64,000 nucleotides of DNA from assembly GCA_947624375.1 (NCBI GenBank), contig CANQKD010000003.1:78166-142165 (forward strand). Reading direction: 5' to 3'. Shown piece by piece: positions 15,983 to 24,575 of the stretch. This DNA is from an uncultured Clostridia bacterium (lineage in GTDB: Bacteria; Bacillota; Clostridia; Oscillospirales; Ruminococcaceae). The stretch's first letter is position 1; each line of letters opens with the position of its first letter. Below the pieces are notes generated by a model. That model was not told where the DNA came from. It saw nothing but the letters and a program-made list of their open reading frames with translations, and made no database searches. The position numbers were made by a program, and so were the translations under genes.

Positions 15983-16016
15983 ATCACCGATGTGTAAAAG
16001 CATCGGTGATTTTTTA
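15983..16016 (+). terminator. Terminator of the solute-binding protein gene
   Basis: Perfect ten-bp stem ATCACCGATG/CATCGGTGAT (15983-15992, 16001-16010) followed by TTTTTT. Confidence 0.9.
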
Positions 16017-16385
16017 TCTGTTGGGCAAAAGAGGCATATTGCTGCGGTATATCCTGTCAACGCCGCCGCGTATAACTTCACATTCCGAGAAGAACTCGTC
16101 GTTGTCTTTTCTGTAAAGATATTCAATGCGCGCCACAGCATCACCTATGCCGCTTACCGTTTCGGCGCTTTCAAAAAATGCCGCGGTCGAAGCCATGCTC
16201 TCCCAGTAGGAGCAAAGTTCTTCAATAGCTTTTTCGGTATCGGGTGAGCGCGTTTCGGCAAGCGACTGCGCTTTGTCGATAAGTTCGTTCATGTGCCTGC
16301 TGCACGCGCCGAGAAAGACCGACCACCCCACGCCGAATATGAATATTACCGCTAATATGCCGCAGCACAGCCACACTCTTTTCAT
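16014..16385 (-). CDS. DUF4363-type membrane-anchored protein (123 aa)
   Basis: Small protein with one N-terminal hydrophobic helix (about residues 4-27, LCCGILAVIFIFGVGWSVFL) and a helical extracytoplasmic domain containing ETRSPDTEKAIEELCSYWES and a final YRSNMPLLPNR. Size, topology and position directly after a DUF421 gene match the DUF4363 family, which commonly pairs with DUF421 in Clostridia. The ATG is one base after the stop of the DUF421 gene. The pair is divergent from the germinant receptor operon. Function unknown. Confidence 0.8.
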   Translation of the reverse strand: MKRVWLCCGILAVIFIFGVGWSVFLGACSRHMNELIDKAQSLAETRSPDTEKAIEELCSYWESMASTAAFFESAETVSGIGDAVARIEYLYRKDNDEFFSECEVIRGGVDRIYRSNMPLLPNR

Positions 16386-16386
16386 G

Positions 16387-17055
16387 TTACCGCCCCTTTT
16401 CCTTTTCGATTATCTTGTAACTTCCGTCTGAACGCGCCGTCATGAGAAACACCTCGTGCGGCGATATTTTTTTATCTTTGAGAATGTTTTTCAGCCACTC
16501 TTCCGAAAGTTTAAGATATGCTAATGATCGTTTCACAACATCGCCGTCGTCTATCACCACCTGCGGAGGATCGCCCGAAGGCTGCGGTTTTTCACCGTTT
16601 ATCGGCTGTTTTGCAGATTTTAAAAACGCGCTTACCGCTCCGGTCGTTTCTATCACCGCATACTGCACCTCAGATATATCAAATATCCCCTGTGAGCGCA
16701 AAGCCTCCAGCACATCGTCGGCAGTATAGCGAAGTTCGTTCAGCTGCCTTTGGTCAAGCACACCGTCTGATATGATTATCTTCGGGCTGCCGGACACTAT
16801 TCTTCTCAGTTTTCTAGATTTAAGCGTTGCCGCCGACATCAGAACATCAAGGCACACAAGCGTTAGTATCGGCACAACGCCAAGCAGCATAGGCGTGCCG
16901 GGGTCTTCAATAGGCAAAGTTGCAATGTTTGATATAAGAATGGTTATAACAAACTCCGAGGGCTGAAGCTCACCAAGCTGCCTTTTGCCCATAAGGCGTA
17001 TCGCAAACACCACAAGCACATACAAAAGCACTGCCCTTAAAAATACGATAAGCAA
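16387..17055 (-). CDS. DUF421 (YetF-like) membrane protein (222 aa)
   Basis: YetF-type protein. Three N-terminal helices contain VVFAIRLMGKRQLGELQPSEFV, the hallmark of DUF421. The cytoplasmic part begins SPKIIISDGVLDQRQLNELRYT and includes DVLEALRSQGIFDISEVQYAVIE. The start codon is TTG with AAAGGAG seven bases upstream. In Bacillus, YetF-like and 2Duf proteins sit in the spore inner membrane and influence spore resistance and germination; the divergent gerA-type operon here fits that, but a spore role is inference. Confidence 0.92.
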   Translation of the reverse strand: MLIVFLRAVLLYVLVVFAIRLMGKRQLGELQPSEFVITILISNIATLPIEDPGTPMLLGVVPILTLVCLDVLMSAATLKSRKLRRIVSGSPKIIISDGVLDQRQLNELRYTADDVLEALRSQGIFDISEVQYAVIETTGAVSAFLKSAKQPINGEKPQPSGDPPQVVIDDGDVVKRSLAYLKLSEEWLKNILKDKKISPHEVFLMTARSDGSYKIIEKEKGR

Positions 17056-17141
17056 TCAAAACGCTCCTTTCAGATCATTAGTATTTTTCCGCAAAGTGTG
17101 CAAATAATACATTAACAGCACAAATCGAAAGGAGAATAATT

Positions 17142-18641
17142 ATGCCTTGCTTTCCCGACTATTCTAATTACGAAAATATAAAAATAGCTTCTTCGCTTGA
17201 AAAAGCCCTGCTCGATCTTCGCTCTATTATGGGCGGAACTATGGATCTTAACATTATGGAAGTGGTTGTTAGCGGTCACAAGTGCGCGGTGGTATCTATA
17301 GAGAACATGACCTCTACCGACATAATGACCGAGCTTTTGTTTCAGCCGCTGACCTCTTTGCAGCTGGGCGAAAACTCAAAGCCGCAGGATATTGCCGACT
17401 GGCTTACAAAATACAGCCTGCTTTCTTCGGAGCGGCACACCTGCTATGACTACGGCGAGGCGGTAACGCAGCTGTTTTCGGGCTTTGCGCTCGTTCTGGT
17501 AAACGGTCTTGCAAGCGGCTATCTGTTCGGCATACAGGGTTTTGACAAGCGCTCGATAGACGAGCCTACAAGCGATCTGAATGTCTTGGGCGGCAGAGAC
17601 GGCTTTATTGAAGTTTTGCGTACAAATGTATCTCTTGTACGCCGCAGACTAAAGACCCCCTGCCTGCGCTTTGAGCTTACTAAAACAGGTACAAAAAGCA
17701 AGACAGACATCTGCATTGTTTATATGGCTGACCGCTGTTCCTCTGAGCTTGTGGACTCTGTGCGGCAGAGGATAAGCTCTATAAAGCTGGAAACGGTGCT
17801 CAGCAGCGGCTATGTAATGCCCTACCTTATGAAAAGCAGCAAGAGCATTTTTACCGATGTGCAGACCACCGACAGACCCGATGCCTTTGCCGCAAAACTG
17901 TGCGAGGGCAAGGTGGGCATCATTATAGACGGCACGCCTTTTACGCTGCTTGTGCCGACATTTTTTATAGAAAACTTCAACACTGTTGACGACTATGCCA
18001 ACCGCCCCTACTATGCCACTTATATACGCTGCATAAAATATATCGCTTTTATACTGGCGGTGCTGCTGCCGGGCGTTTATGTTGCTCTGGCAACTTTTCA
18101 TTCTGAAACTTTTTCATACAAGCTGCTTTTAAGCCTTGTAGTTTCTGAAGAATCAACGCCATACCCGTTGGTGTTCGATGTTGTTATAATAACGCTTATG
18201 TATGAAATACTGCGCGAGGCAGGAATACGCCTGCCAAAAACGGTAGGCGGCGCGGTATCCATAGTGGGCGGTCTGATAATTGGCGATGCCGCCGTGAACA
18301 GCGGACTTATTTCCGCTCCTATCCTTATAATACTGGGTCTTACGGCGACTTCATCATTCGTTATACCAAACCTCAATCAGCAGACATCTGTACTTCGCAT
18401 GATAATGATAATAGCAGGCGGCGTGGCAGGGCTTTACGGTATAACTCTGGTATCTGCCGCGGTGCTTGCAAACGCCTGTGCGCTTTCTGACAACGGCATA
18501 CCTTACACCGCGCCCGTATCACCGTTTTTTAAATCGGGATTTAAGGATATATTCTTCAGGGCAGGCTTCAAAAGGCTTGAAAAAACGCAGACTTTAGTTA
18601 GCGACTTCAAGGCAGGCGAAAACAATTCCGAGGAGGCATAA
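17142..18641 (+). CDS. Spore germinant receptor subunit A, GerA family (499 aa)
   Basis: A subunit of a GerA-type nutrient receptor in the spore inner membrane. The N-terminal soluble half (about 1-290) carries EVVVSGHKCAVVSIENM and LSSGYVMPYLMKSSKSIFTDVQTTDRPD, where family members have the S-G-x-x-E/M-x-x-I signature and T-x-R-P-D. C-terminal helices start near residue 290 with NRPYYATYIRCIKYIAF, then REAGIRLPKTVGGAVSIVGGLIIGDAAVN, highly typical of GerA proteins. GGAG precedes the ATG. First gene of a three-gene A-B-C operon, with two bases separating it from the B gene. Confidence 0.95.
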   Translation: MPCFPDYSNYENIKIASSLEKALLDLRSIMGGTMDLNIMEVVVSGHKCAVVSIENMTSTDIMTELLFQPLTSLQLGENSKPQDIADWLTKYSLLSSERHTCYDYGEAVTQLFSGFALVLVNGLASGYLFGIQGFDKRSIDEPTSDLNVLGGRDGFIEVLRTNVSLVRRRLKTPCLRFELTKTGTKSKTDICIVYMADRCSSELVDSVRQRISSIKLETVLSSGYVMPYLMKSSKSIFTDVQTTDRPDAFAAKLCEGKVGIIIDGTPFTLLVPTFFIENFNTVDDYANRPYYATYIRCIKYIAFILAVLLPGVYVALATFHSETFSYKLLLSLVVSEESTPYPLVFDVVIITLMYEILREAGIRLPKTVGGAVSIVGGLIIGDAAVNSGLISAPILIILGLTATSSFVIPNLNQQTSVLRMIMIIAGGVAGLYGITLVSAAVLANACALSDNGIPYTAPVSPFFKSGFKDIFFRAGFKRLEKTQTLVSDFKAGENNSEEA

Positions 18642-18643
18642 AA

Positions 18644-19723
18644 ATGAAAAAACCTCACGCAATATCGGCTTATCAGCTCATATGCCTTTTGCTGGTGGGC
18701 AGGCTGTTTGTAATGATGACCTACTCTCCGGCAGGGGGCGACAACACGCTGATAACCATTCTGGGCGGTCTTATAACCAACGCTGCTATGGCAGTGGTGA
18801 TGATATTCCCACTTCTTTTGCTGAAAAAATTCCCCGATAAAAACGCCGTTCAGCTGGGCTATTGCGCCTCAAAGCCGCTGGGGGTAATGCTGTCTGTGAT
18901 ATACACCGCATTCTTAGCATGGGCCGCAGTAAAAACAATGTGCGATTTTTCGCAGTTTATAACGTTCGCGTTTCCTATATTCACAGCTAAAAGAGTTATA
19001 GTGATATTCATGGCTGCAACGGCTCTGTATATCTCAACACTTGGCATAGAGCCCATTGCACGCAGCGCCGCGGTCGTGACGGGGCTGTTTGTAGTCATGC
19101 TGATAACCGTGCTTCTCGGCACAAGCGGAGAGATAGACGTTCACAACCTTAATATCTCTATAGAAGACCCTCTGGGCGGCATAATCAAGAGCTCTCTCGG
19201 CTCGTTTGCAAGAAACTCTGAGCTTATTGTGGCGTGCCTGCTTTTGCCAGAGCTGCGCTCAAAGCAGTGCGGCGCGGTGTACGGCTATATTACTATAAAA
19301 TATATAGTGGTGGGATCTATTGCTTTTTTGTGCTCTGCAATACTGGGCGATTTCGCATACTCCTCTCCGCTGCCGTTTTTCCATCTGAGCTCTTATTCAA
19401 ACACATCTGTAATAGCGCGATTTGATTCGCTCTTTCTTATACTGTGGACATTCTGCGCGGTTACGAAGCTGTCGCTTTGCATATACCTTGCAGGCGAGTG
19501 TATAAAATGCATATCGCCGAAGATAAAGCCTTTTTACGCAACTCTGCCCGTGACCGCCGCCGCGCTGATATGCTCTGTATTTATAATAATGTATTACGAT
19601 ATAACAAAGGCTGAAAATGTGTATATATGGTCTGCGGTGATAATAATTCTCGCGGCTGTGATACCTGCGCTGCTGCTTATTTTGCCGAAAGAAAAGCGCG
19701 GCAGAAAGGGGGCATCAGCATGA
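18644..19723 (+). CDS. Spore germinant receptor subunit B, APC-type permease (359 aa)
   Basis: GerB-type subunit, related to amino acid/polyamine transporters and thought to bind the germinant. About ten transmembrane segments fill the protein. ISAYQLICLLLVGRLFVMM at the N-terminus and PIARSAAVVTGLFVV in the middle fit the spore germination permease family. GAGGAGG lies eight bases before the ATG. Its stop overlaps the start of the C gene in an ATGA. Confidence 0.93.
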   Translation: MKKPHAISAYQLICLLLVGRLFVMMTYSPAGGDNTLITILGGLITNAAMAVVMIFPLLLLKKFPDKNAVQLGYCASKPLGVMLSVIYTAFLAWAAVKTMCDFSQFITFAFPIFTAKRVIVIFMAATALYISTLGIEPIARSAAVVTGLFVVMLITVLLGTSGEIDVHNLNISIEDPLGGIIKSSLGSFARNSELIVACLLLPELRSKQCGAVYGYITIKYIVVGSIAFLCSAILGDFAYSSPLPFFHLSSYSNTSVIARFDSLFLILWTFCAVTKLSLCIYLAGECIKCISPKIKPFYATLPVTAAALICSVFIIMYYDITKAENVYIWSAVIIILAAVIPALLLILPKEKRGRKGASA

Positions 19724-20841
19724 GTATGAAAATGAAACGTTTGCTGATAGTTCTTTTGACTGCAATTGCAGCTTTTGCAATGTGTTCATGCTCTTCAATA
19801 GTCGAGCTGGAAAAGCAGGCTATAATATCGGCGGTGGGTATTGACAAAGGTGAGAGCAAAAAATTCAAGGTCAGCGCGCAGGTGTTTCAGTCGATGGGCG
19901 CAGGTTCTTCAACGCCCGTTGACAGCAGCCAGACCAACACTATTATAGTTTCCGCCGAGGGCGACACCATAGCGCAGTGCATGAACGATATATCATACGC
20001 CCTGGGCAGGGATATAAACATCGGACACAGCAAGTTTATTGTTATTGGCAAGGAAGCGCTGAGCATACCTTTTTCTGAAAGCCTTGATTACTTTCTGCGC
20101 AGTGAGCAGACATACCTTGGCGTGCCTGTAATAAGCAGCAAGACCACCGCGCGCGATATTCTTGACGTTGAGCTGAAAAACGAGGTTGAGACCGCCATTG
20201 CAGTTGAGAACATCATACGCACAGCGGTAGAAAACGGCAACGCGCTTAAGACCGACCTTTTGCATATTGCAAATTCGACCACCGCCGCCCTGCCTATAGT
20301 TGAGGCTCAGGAGCCTCCCAAAGAAAGCGACAAGGAAAAGCAGGGAAACTCGGAAACGGAAGAAACAAAGCTGGTTTTCGGCGGCACACAGATAGTTCAC
20401 GACGGCAAGATAGTATACACCGCCACGGCAGAGGAAACTATGGGCTGCTGCTGGCTTGAGGGCAAGCTTGACAAGGCGCAGATGAGCATTCCCGGCAATG
20501 ATGACCCTCTGAACGTGAATGTTACGCTCATTCACCGCAGTGTTACGGTGCGCAAAATTGACGGCAGATATGTTATGATGTACAAAATACGCGTGAAAGT
20601 AAAACTGCTTGACAGCTTCAAGACTATTTCAAACGGCTGCGAGGTGTGCATGGCTACCGAAAAGATACTGGAAGATCTGTGCTGCAACGCTTTTTACAAG
20701 ATAACTCAGTACCCCGACGGCGACTTTCTCGGCGTTGAAAGAATAGCAAGAAGCGTATACCCCGTTGCTGCCCTGCATGATGATAATATATTTGAAAACT
20801 GCAGCATATCGGTAGATGTTGAATGTGCCGCCGACAAATAG
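19720..20841 (+). CDS. Spore germinant receptor subunit C, Ger(x)C lipoprotein (373 aa)
   Basis: Lipoprotein subunit of the receptor. The start at 19720 overlaps the B stop (ATGA). The signal peptide ends in a lipobox at FAMCSC. IVELEKQAIISAVGIDKGE immediately after is the family's hallmark (normally D-R-x-E-I-x-x-x-G-x-D), followed by MNDISYALGRDINIGHSKFIVIGKE and FLRSEQTYLGVPV. A charged, low-complexity insert (KESDKEKQGNSETEETK) sits near residue 210. No clear terminator follows. Confidence 0.93.
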   Translation: MSMKMKRLLIVLLTAIAAFAMCSCSSIVELEKQAIISAVGIDKGESKKFKVSAQVFQSMGAGSSTPVDSSQTNTIIVSAEGDTIAQCMNDISYALGRDINIGHSKFIVIGKEALSIPFSESLDYFLRSEQTYLGVPVISSKTTARDILDVELKNEVETAIAVENIIRTAVENGNALKTDLLHIANSTTAALPIVEAQEPPKESDKEKQGNSETEETKLVFGGTQIVHDGKIVYTATAEETMGCCWLEGKLDKAQMSIPGNDDPLNVNVTLIHRSVTVRKIDGRYVMMYKIRVKVKLLDSFKTISNGCEVCMATEKILEDLCCNAFYKITQYPDGDFLGVERIARSVYPVAALHDDNIFENCSISVDVECAADK

Positions 20842-20924
20842 CTCTCTTGTGTGGCATTATTGGGTAATAAGACCATAAGCACGAGCGGAATATAAGCAAT
20901 AGTTACAAAAATATCCCACGGCTA

Positions 20925-20953
20925 TTGCAAAAGGAAGTGTTGTGTGTTATAAT
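20925..20953 (+). promoter_or_regulatory. Promoter of yloU-yloV
   Basis: TTGCAA (20925-20930), 17-bp spacer, TATAAT (20948-20953). It rules out in-frame TTG start candidates at 20953 and supports the ATG at 20995. Confidence 0.85.
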
Positions 20954-20994
20954 TGTTGTATGTAACTTTGACGGAAAGAGAGCGTGGTTCTTTT

Positions 20995-21342
20995 ATGATA
21001 AAAATCAACAATCACATAGGCTGCATAGAGCTTTCTTCAAACTATCTGAAAAAGCTTATAGCCAAGACCGCCGCAAGCTGCTTCGGCGTGGTAGGTCTGA
21101 ACAGCTGTTCGGCTGTGCAAGGCATACGCTCGATGCTGGGAAGCGAATCTGCCGACAACGGTGTGCTGATCCGTCAAGACAGCAACAAGCTGACTATAGA
21201 CCTGCATATAACGGTATCTTACGGGGTGAACATCGCCGCAATAGTTGACAGCATCATAAACAAGGTGCGCTTCACTGTTGAGGAGAGCGCCGGTATAGAA
21301 GTATCTAAAATAAACGTTTTTGTTGACGCTATGCAGGCGTGA
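20995..21342 (+). CDS. yloU: Asp23/Gls24 family protein, YloU-like (115 aa)
   Basis: Asp23/Gls24 family protein. The ATG at 20995 lies downstream of the promoter, although the ribosome site is weak (GAGCGTGG). IGCIELSSNYLKKLIAKTAASC at the N-terminus, NKLTIDLHITVSYGVNIAAIVDSI and KINVFVDAM at the end are characteristic. It precedes a DAK-domain gene by 17 bases, the same yloU-yloV order as in Bacillus subtilis. The small partner may serve the fatty acid kinase; this is context-based. Confidence 0.9.
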   Translation: MIKINNHIGCIELSSNYLKKLIAKTAASCFGVVGLNSCSAVQGIRSMLGSESADNGVLIRQDSNKLTIDLHITVSYGVNIAAIVDSIINKVRFTVEESAGIEVSKINVFVDAMQA

Positions 21343-21359
21343 TTTGGGAGGATAACATC

Positions 21360-22997
21360 GTGATAGACGGAAAGCTTCTGCGTGACGCAATTATCAGCGG
21401 CGCACATTCTATAGCAAACAAGAAAAAATCGGTAGACGAGCTTAATGTTTTCCCCGTTCCTGACGGAGATACAGGCACCAATATGTCTATGGCTATCGGC
21501 AACACACTATCGGAGCTGAAGATCATGCACGACGACGTTACCGTATCAGAAGTAGCATCGTCTGCCGCTTCGGCGCTGCTGAGAGGTGCGAGAGGAAACT
21601 CAGGCGTTATACTTTCGCTTATATTCCGCGGTTTTGCAAAAGGTCTTGCAGACAAAAAAGAGGCAAACTGCGACGACATAACGCTGGCACTTGGGCTCGG
21701 CGTTGAAAATGCATATAAAGCTGTAATGAACCCTACAGAGGGCACGATCCTGACCGTTGCAAGAATGGGCTATGAAAAGGCAAAGTCTTTAAGCGGCATT
21801 GTTACAGATGAAGTGCAGCTGTGGGAAGAGATATGCAAGGAATGTAAAACGGCTCTCGACAACACGCCCAACCAGCTGGCTGCCCTTAAAAAAGCAGGGG
21901 TAGTTGATGCAGGCGGTCAGGGACTGCTGATAATATTCGAGGCTATGCTGCAAGTATTCAAGGGCGGAGAGATAGTTCAGCCGCTTTCGCAGGATACCAA
22001 AAAAGCCGTTACAGTTGAAACTTTTGCATCTACCGTGGGCGACTTTGACGAGGTTATAAACTTTACCTACTGCACAGAAATGCTCATTACCAAAGACGAG
22101 GGCTGCGACGATACCAGCAAACTCAGGGCGTATCTTGAAACGATAGGCGACTGCGTTGTTGTGGTGGACGACGACGAGATAATAAAAGTGCACGTTCACA
22201 CCAACGACCCCGGCAAGGCTATACAAAAGGGTCTTGAATTTGGCAGCATAAACCTGCCGAAGATAGAGAACATGAAAATGCAGCACAAGCAGCGCAAGCA
22301 GGATGCCAAGCAGGAGTTCGTTCCCGCAAACCCAGAGAACGACTACGGTTTTGTATCGGTGGCAGCAGGCGCAGGGATAGAAAGTATGTTCCGCGATATT
22401 GGCGTTGACTGCATTGTAAGCGGCGGACAGACCATGAACCCCTCTACCGATGACATTTACGCAGCTATATGCTCTACCCCGGCTAAGACAGTTTTCGTTA
22501 TGCCAAACAACAAGAACATCATCATGGCGGCAGAGCAGGCTGCAAAGCTGGTAAGCGACAGAAAGGTGTGCGTTTTGCAGACAAGAACAATTCCGCAGGG
22601 GCTTTCGGCAATGCTGGCGTTTGACCCCGGCGAAGACTTTGTTGCCAACCGCAACGCTATGACGGAGGCTCTCAACAACGTTTCAACAGGTCAGCTCACA
22701 TTTGCGGCAAGGGATTCGGAATTTGACGGGCACGCCATAAAGAAAGGCGAGATACTCGCTATTGAGAACGGCAAGCTGGCGTTTACAGACAAAGACCTTG
22801 CAAAGGCAAGCTACAAGCTCACCAAGAGAATGGTAAGGGGCGACAGTTCGTTCATCACCGTGATTTACGGCGCGGACGTAAACGAAGATATGGCTCAGGC
22901 GCTCGCATCGCAGCTGCAAGGCAGGTACCCCGACATTGAGGTAAATGTGGTAAGCGGCGGTCAGCCTGTGTATTATTACATTATTTCGGTAGAATAA
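21360..22997 (+). CDS. yloV: DAK2-domain kinase, YloV/FakA-like (545 aa)
   Basis: Fatty-acid-kinase-A-type protein that phosphorylates fatty acids bound by a DegV/FakB partner for entry into phospholipid synthesis. The GTG at 21360 has GGGAGG eight bases upstream. The DhaL domain shows NVFPVPDGDTGTNMSMAI with the Asp cluster that binds Mg-ATP, then ALLRGARGNSGVILSLIFRG. A middle linker follows (VVVVDDDEIIKVHVHTNDPGKAI), then a DegV-like C-terminal region with YGFVSVAAGAGIESMFRDIG. Length is as expected. No fakB is nearby. Confidence 0.94.
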   Translation: MIDGKLLRDAIISGAHSIANKKKSVDELNVFPVPDGDTGTNMSMAIGNTLSELKIMHDDVTVSEVASSAASALLRGARGNSGVILSLIFRGFAKGLADKKEANCDDITLALGLGVENAYKAVMNPTEGTILTVARMGYEKAKSLSGIVTDEVQLWEEICKECKTALDNTPNQLAALKKAGVVDAGGQGLLIIFEAMLQVFKGGEIVQPLSQDTKKAVTVETFASTVGDFDEVINFTYCTEMLITKDEGCDDTSKLRAYLETIGDCVVVVDDDEIIKVHVHTNDPGKAIQKGLEFGSINLPKIENMKMQHKQRKQDAKQEFVPANPENDYGFVSVAAGAGIESMFRDIGVDCIVSGGQTMNPSTDDIYAAICSTPAKTVFVMPNNKNIIMAAEQAAKLVSDRKVCVLQTRTIPQGLSAMLAFDPGEDFVANRNAMTEALNNVSTGQLTFAARDSEFDGHAIKKGEILAIENGKLAFTDKDLAKASYKLTKRMVRGDSSFITVIYGADVNEDMAQALASQLQGRYPDIEVNVVSGGQPVYYYIISVE

Positions 22998-23020
22998 AAT
23001 ATACACCCTCTGAACATATA

Positions 23021-23048
23021 CCCTCGGGCTGCGGCTCGGGGGTTTTTT
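23021..23048 (+). terminator. Terminator of yloU-yloV
   Basis: Nine-bp stem CCCTCGGGC/GCTCGGGGG with a four-base loop, followed by TTTTTT. Confidence 0.8.
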
Positions 23049-23123
23049 ATGCACAAATTATTTTCCTTATTTTGTGCAATTGCCACAAAAAACAATTTTC
23101 AACAAAATAACACCCAATTATAC

Positions 23124-23152
23124 TTGACTTATAGAATTAAAGGTAGTATCAT
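23124..23152 (+). promoter_or_regulatory. Promoter of the membrane-anchored unknown gene
   Basis: TTGACT (23124-23129), 17-bp spacer, TATCAT (23147-23152), 38 bases before the start codon. Confidence 0.8.
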
Positions 23153-23190
23153 ATATTCAGGAAAATTTTTGCAGAAAGAGGGCGCTGCAT

Positions 23191-24393
23191 ATGGCAAAAC
23201 TTAACAAGCGCACGCGGCGCGTAATAATACTTTGTGCCGCTTTTGTAATGACAGCAGCCGTTATAACTGCGGTAGTTCTTGCCGTTGCGCTGAATAATAA
23301 GAGCAAGACAGAAGAGCAAAACAAACTGGACTACAAAACGCTTGCAGAGGTTCTGGCAGAAGCGCCCGATGCTTTGGGCAAGACCTATGACAACATGGCC
23401 TTGCCCGAAAGTGTTTCGCTCCCCTCGCCCGAAAAGCTGTACACTATGAGCGTTGACAATTCGGCAGAGCACATCACGGAAGAACAGCTGAAACAAAAGC
23501 TCATCGATACCGCAAAATACATGAACGGCGAGCAGGTAGATGCGGACAAGATAGCTACTGTAACATACCGTGCCGGACGTTTTGACTGCCAGTATTTCCC
23601 GGAAGGATCGGACAACGAAAATTACATCTACAATATAAGGCTGGAAAACAGCGGCGGCTGCCTGATATGGGAGCCGGATATTATACAAAACGAAGCAGGC
23701 GATGTACAGCTGGCAGCTGATGTTGCAAGATCTTGCACCGCCGGAGACAATGATCTTGCAAGCGTTGTGGGCGATCTGGCAGGAGAAGAATATACCGCAA
23801 AACAGGCTTTGGAATTTGCGCAGAAAACTATTGACAGCGTGCTGCCCCTGTGTACCGATCAATACGAAACAAAACCTGTTATAGTGTGTATTCTGAATAA
23901 TGAATGTAACGAGCATCAGTCGTTTTTGGTAAGGTTTGCTTTGTGCAGCGAAGGCGTTGAATTTGACCTGGCAGATACTGCCCATGCAGGCGGCGAGAGT
24001 ATGATATTGAACTATGCAGATGTTGTCATCACTCACCCCGACGTTGTTACACAAATATTCTGCTACACATATAACCGCGGCATAGAAAAGACAGAGCTTG
24101 AAGATAAATTTGTAACGCTTGATTCTGCGCTGCGCCACGCAAATATAGAGTTTGCGAAGTATTTTACAAACACTGTTACGGATATAAATATTGTTTACGC
24201 CATGCCTGATTTTCCCGAAGGCTCTGAAGAAAACGAGGAGGCCGACCCTGACGAATACAGACCGATGTGGCGGCTTTCGCTGGACGAACCAAACAACTTG
24301 AAGATCCGCTGCATATATATAGATATGGTGACGGGCGGACTTATCTACGATCCGTGCAATGGCACGCTTGTTACAGACAAAGACAAAACGTAA
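23191..24393 (+). CDS. Membrane-anchored extracytoplasmic protein of unknown function (400 aa)
   Basis: Not recognised. A basic N-terminus (MAKLNKRTRR) leads to one long hydrophobic helix (about 11-35), a signal anchor, and then about 360 residues predicted outside the cell. The domain has two apparently similar alpha/beta halves: one ends GCLIWEPDIIQNE and the other GGLIYDPCNG, both after a strand. It includes four to six Cys and ends with charged residues. It has its own promoter and terminator, so it is probably a single-gene unit. A long open frame on the opposite strand here is a compositional shadow. Confidence 0.8.
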   Translation: MAKLNKRTRRVIILCAAFVMTAAVITAVVLAVALNNKSKTEEQNKLDYKTLAEVLAEAPDALGKTYDNMALPESVSLPSPEKLYTMSVDNSAEHITEEQLKQKLIDTAKYMNGEQVDADKIATVTYRAGRFDCQYFPEGSDNENYIYNIRLENSGGCLIWEPDIIQNEAGDVQLAADVARSCTAGDNDLASVVGDLAGEEYTAKQALEFAQKTIDSVLPLCTDQYETKPVIVCILNNECNEHQSFLVRFALCSEGVEFDLADTAHAGGESMILNYADVVITHPDVVTQIFCYTYNRGIEKTELEDKFVTLDSALRHANIEFAKYFTNTVTDINIVYAMPDFPEGSEENEEADPDEYRPMWRLSLDEPNNLKIRCIYIDMVTGGLIYDPCNGTLVTDKDKT

Positions 24394-24418
24394 TTTTGCA
24401 GGGAATAATATACAGCAC

Positions 24419-24446
24419 AAAAAGGCTCATTTATGGGTCTTTTTTG
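24419..24446 (+). terminator. Terminator of the membrane-anchored unknown gene
   Basis: Eleven-bp stem AAAAAGGCTCA/TGGGTCTTTTT with a four-base loop, ending in a T-run. Confidence 0.8.
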
Positions 24447-24485
24447 TTTGCAAGAAAAATTATCAAAAAAATTTTCAAAAAGCTC

Positions 24486-24514
24486 TTGACAAACTCTTGT
24501 TTGTGTGTTATCAT
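24486..24514 (+). promoter_or_regulatory. Promoter of the clpB operon
   Basis: TTGACA (24486-24491), 17-bp spacer, TATCAT (24509-24514). No HrcA CIRCE or CtsR-type operator is visible around it. Confidence 0.8.
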
Positions 24515-24575
24515 AAACTTGTAAAGGAAATTATATAATAAGCTTATCGAGTTACAGATAAAGGCGGCGATAGTT

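Noticed and set aside
23149..24420. 423-codon open frame on the minus strand opposite the membrane-anchored unknown gene
   Set aside because: Opposite strand has promoter, ribosome site, signal anchor and terminator; the minus frame has none and encodes a Cys/Tyr/Phe-rich implausible protein.
24480..24575. CtsR or HrcA operator search upstream of clpB, and likewise upstream of clpC
   Set aside because: No TTAGCACTC-N9-GAGTGCTAA and no tandem GGTCAAA sites were found.
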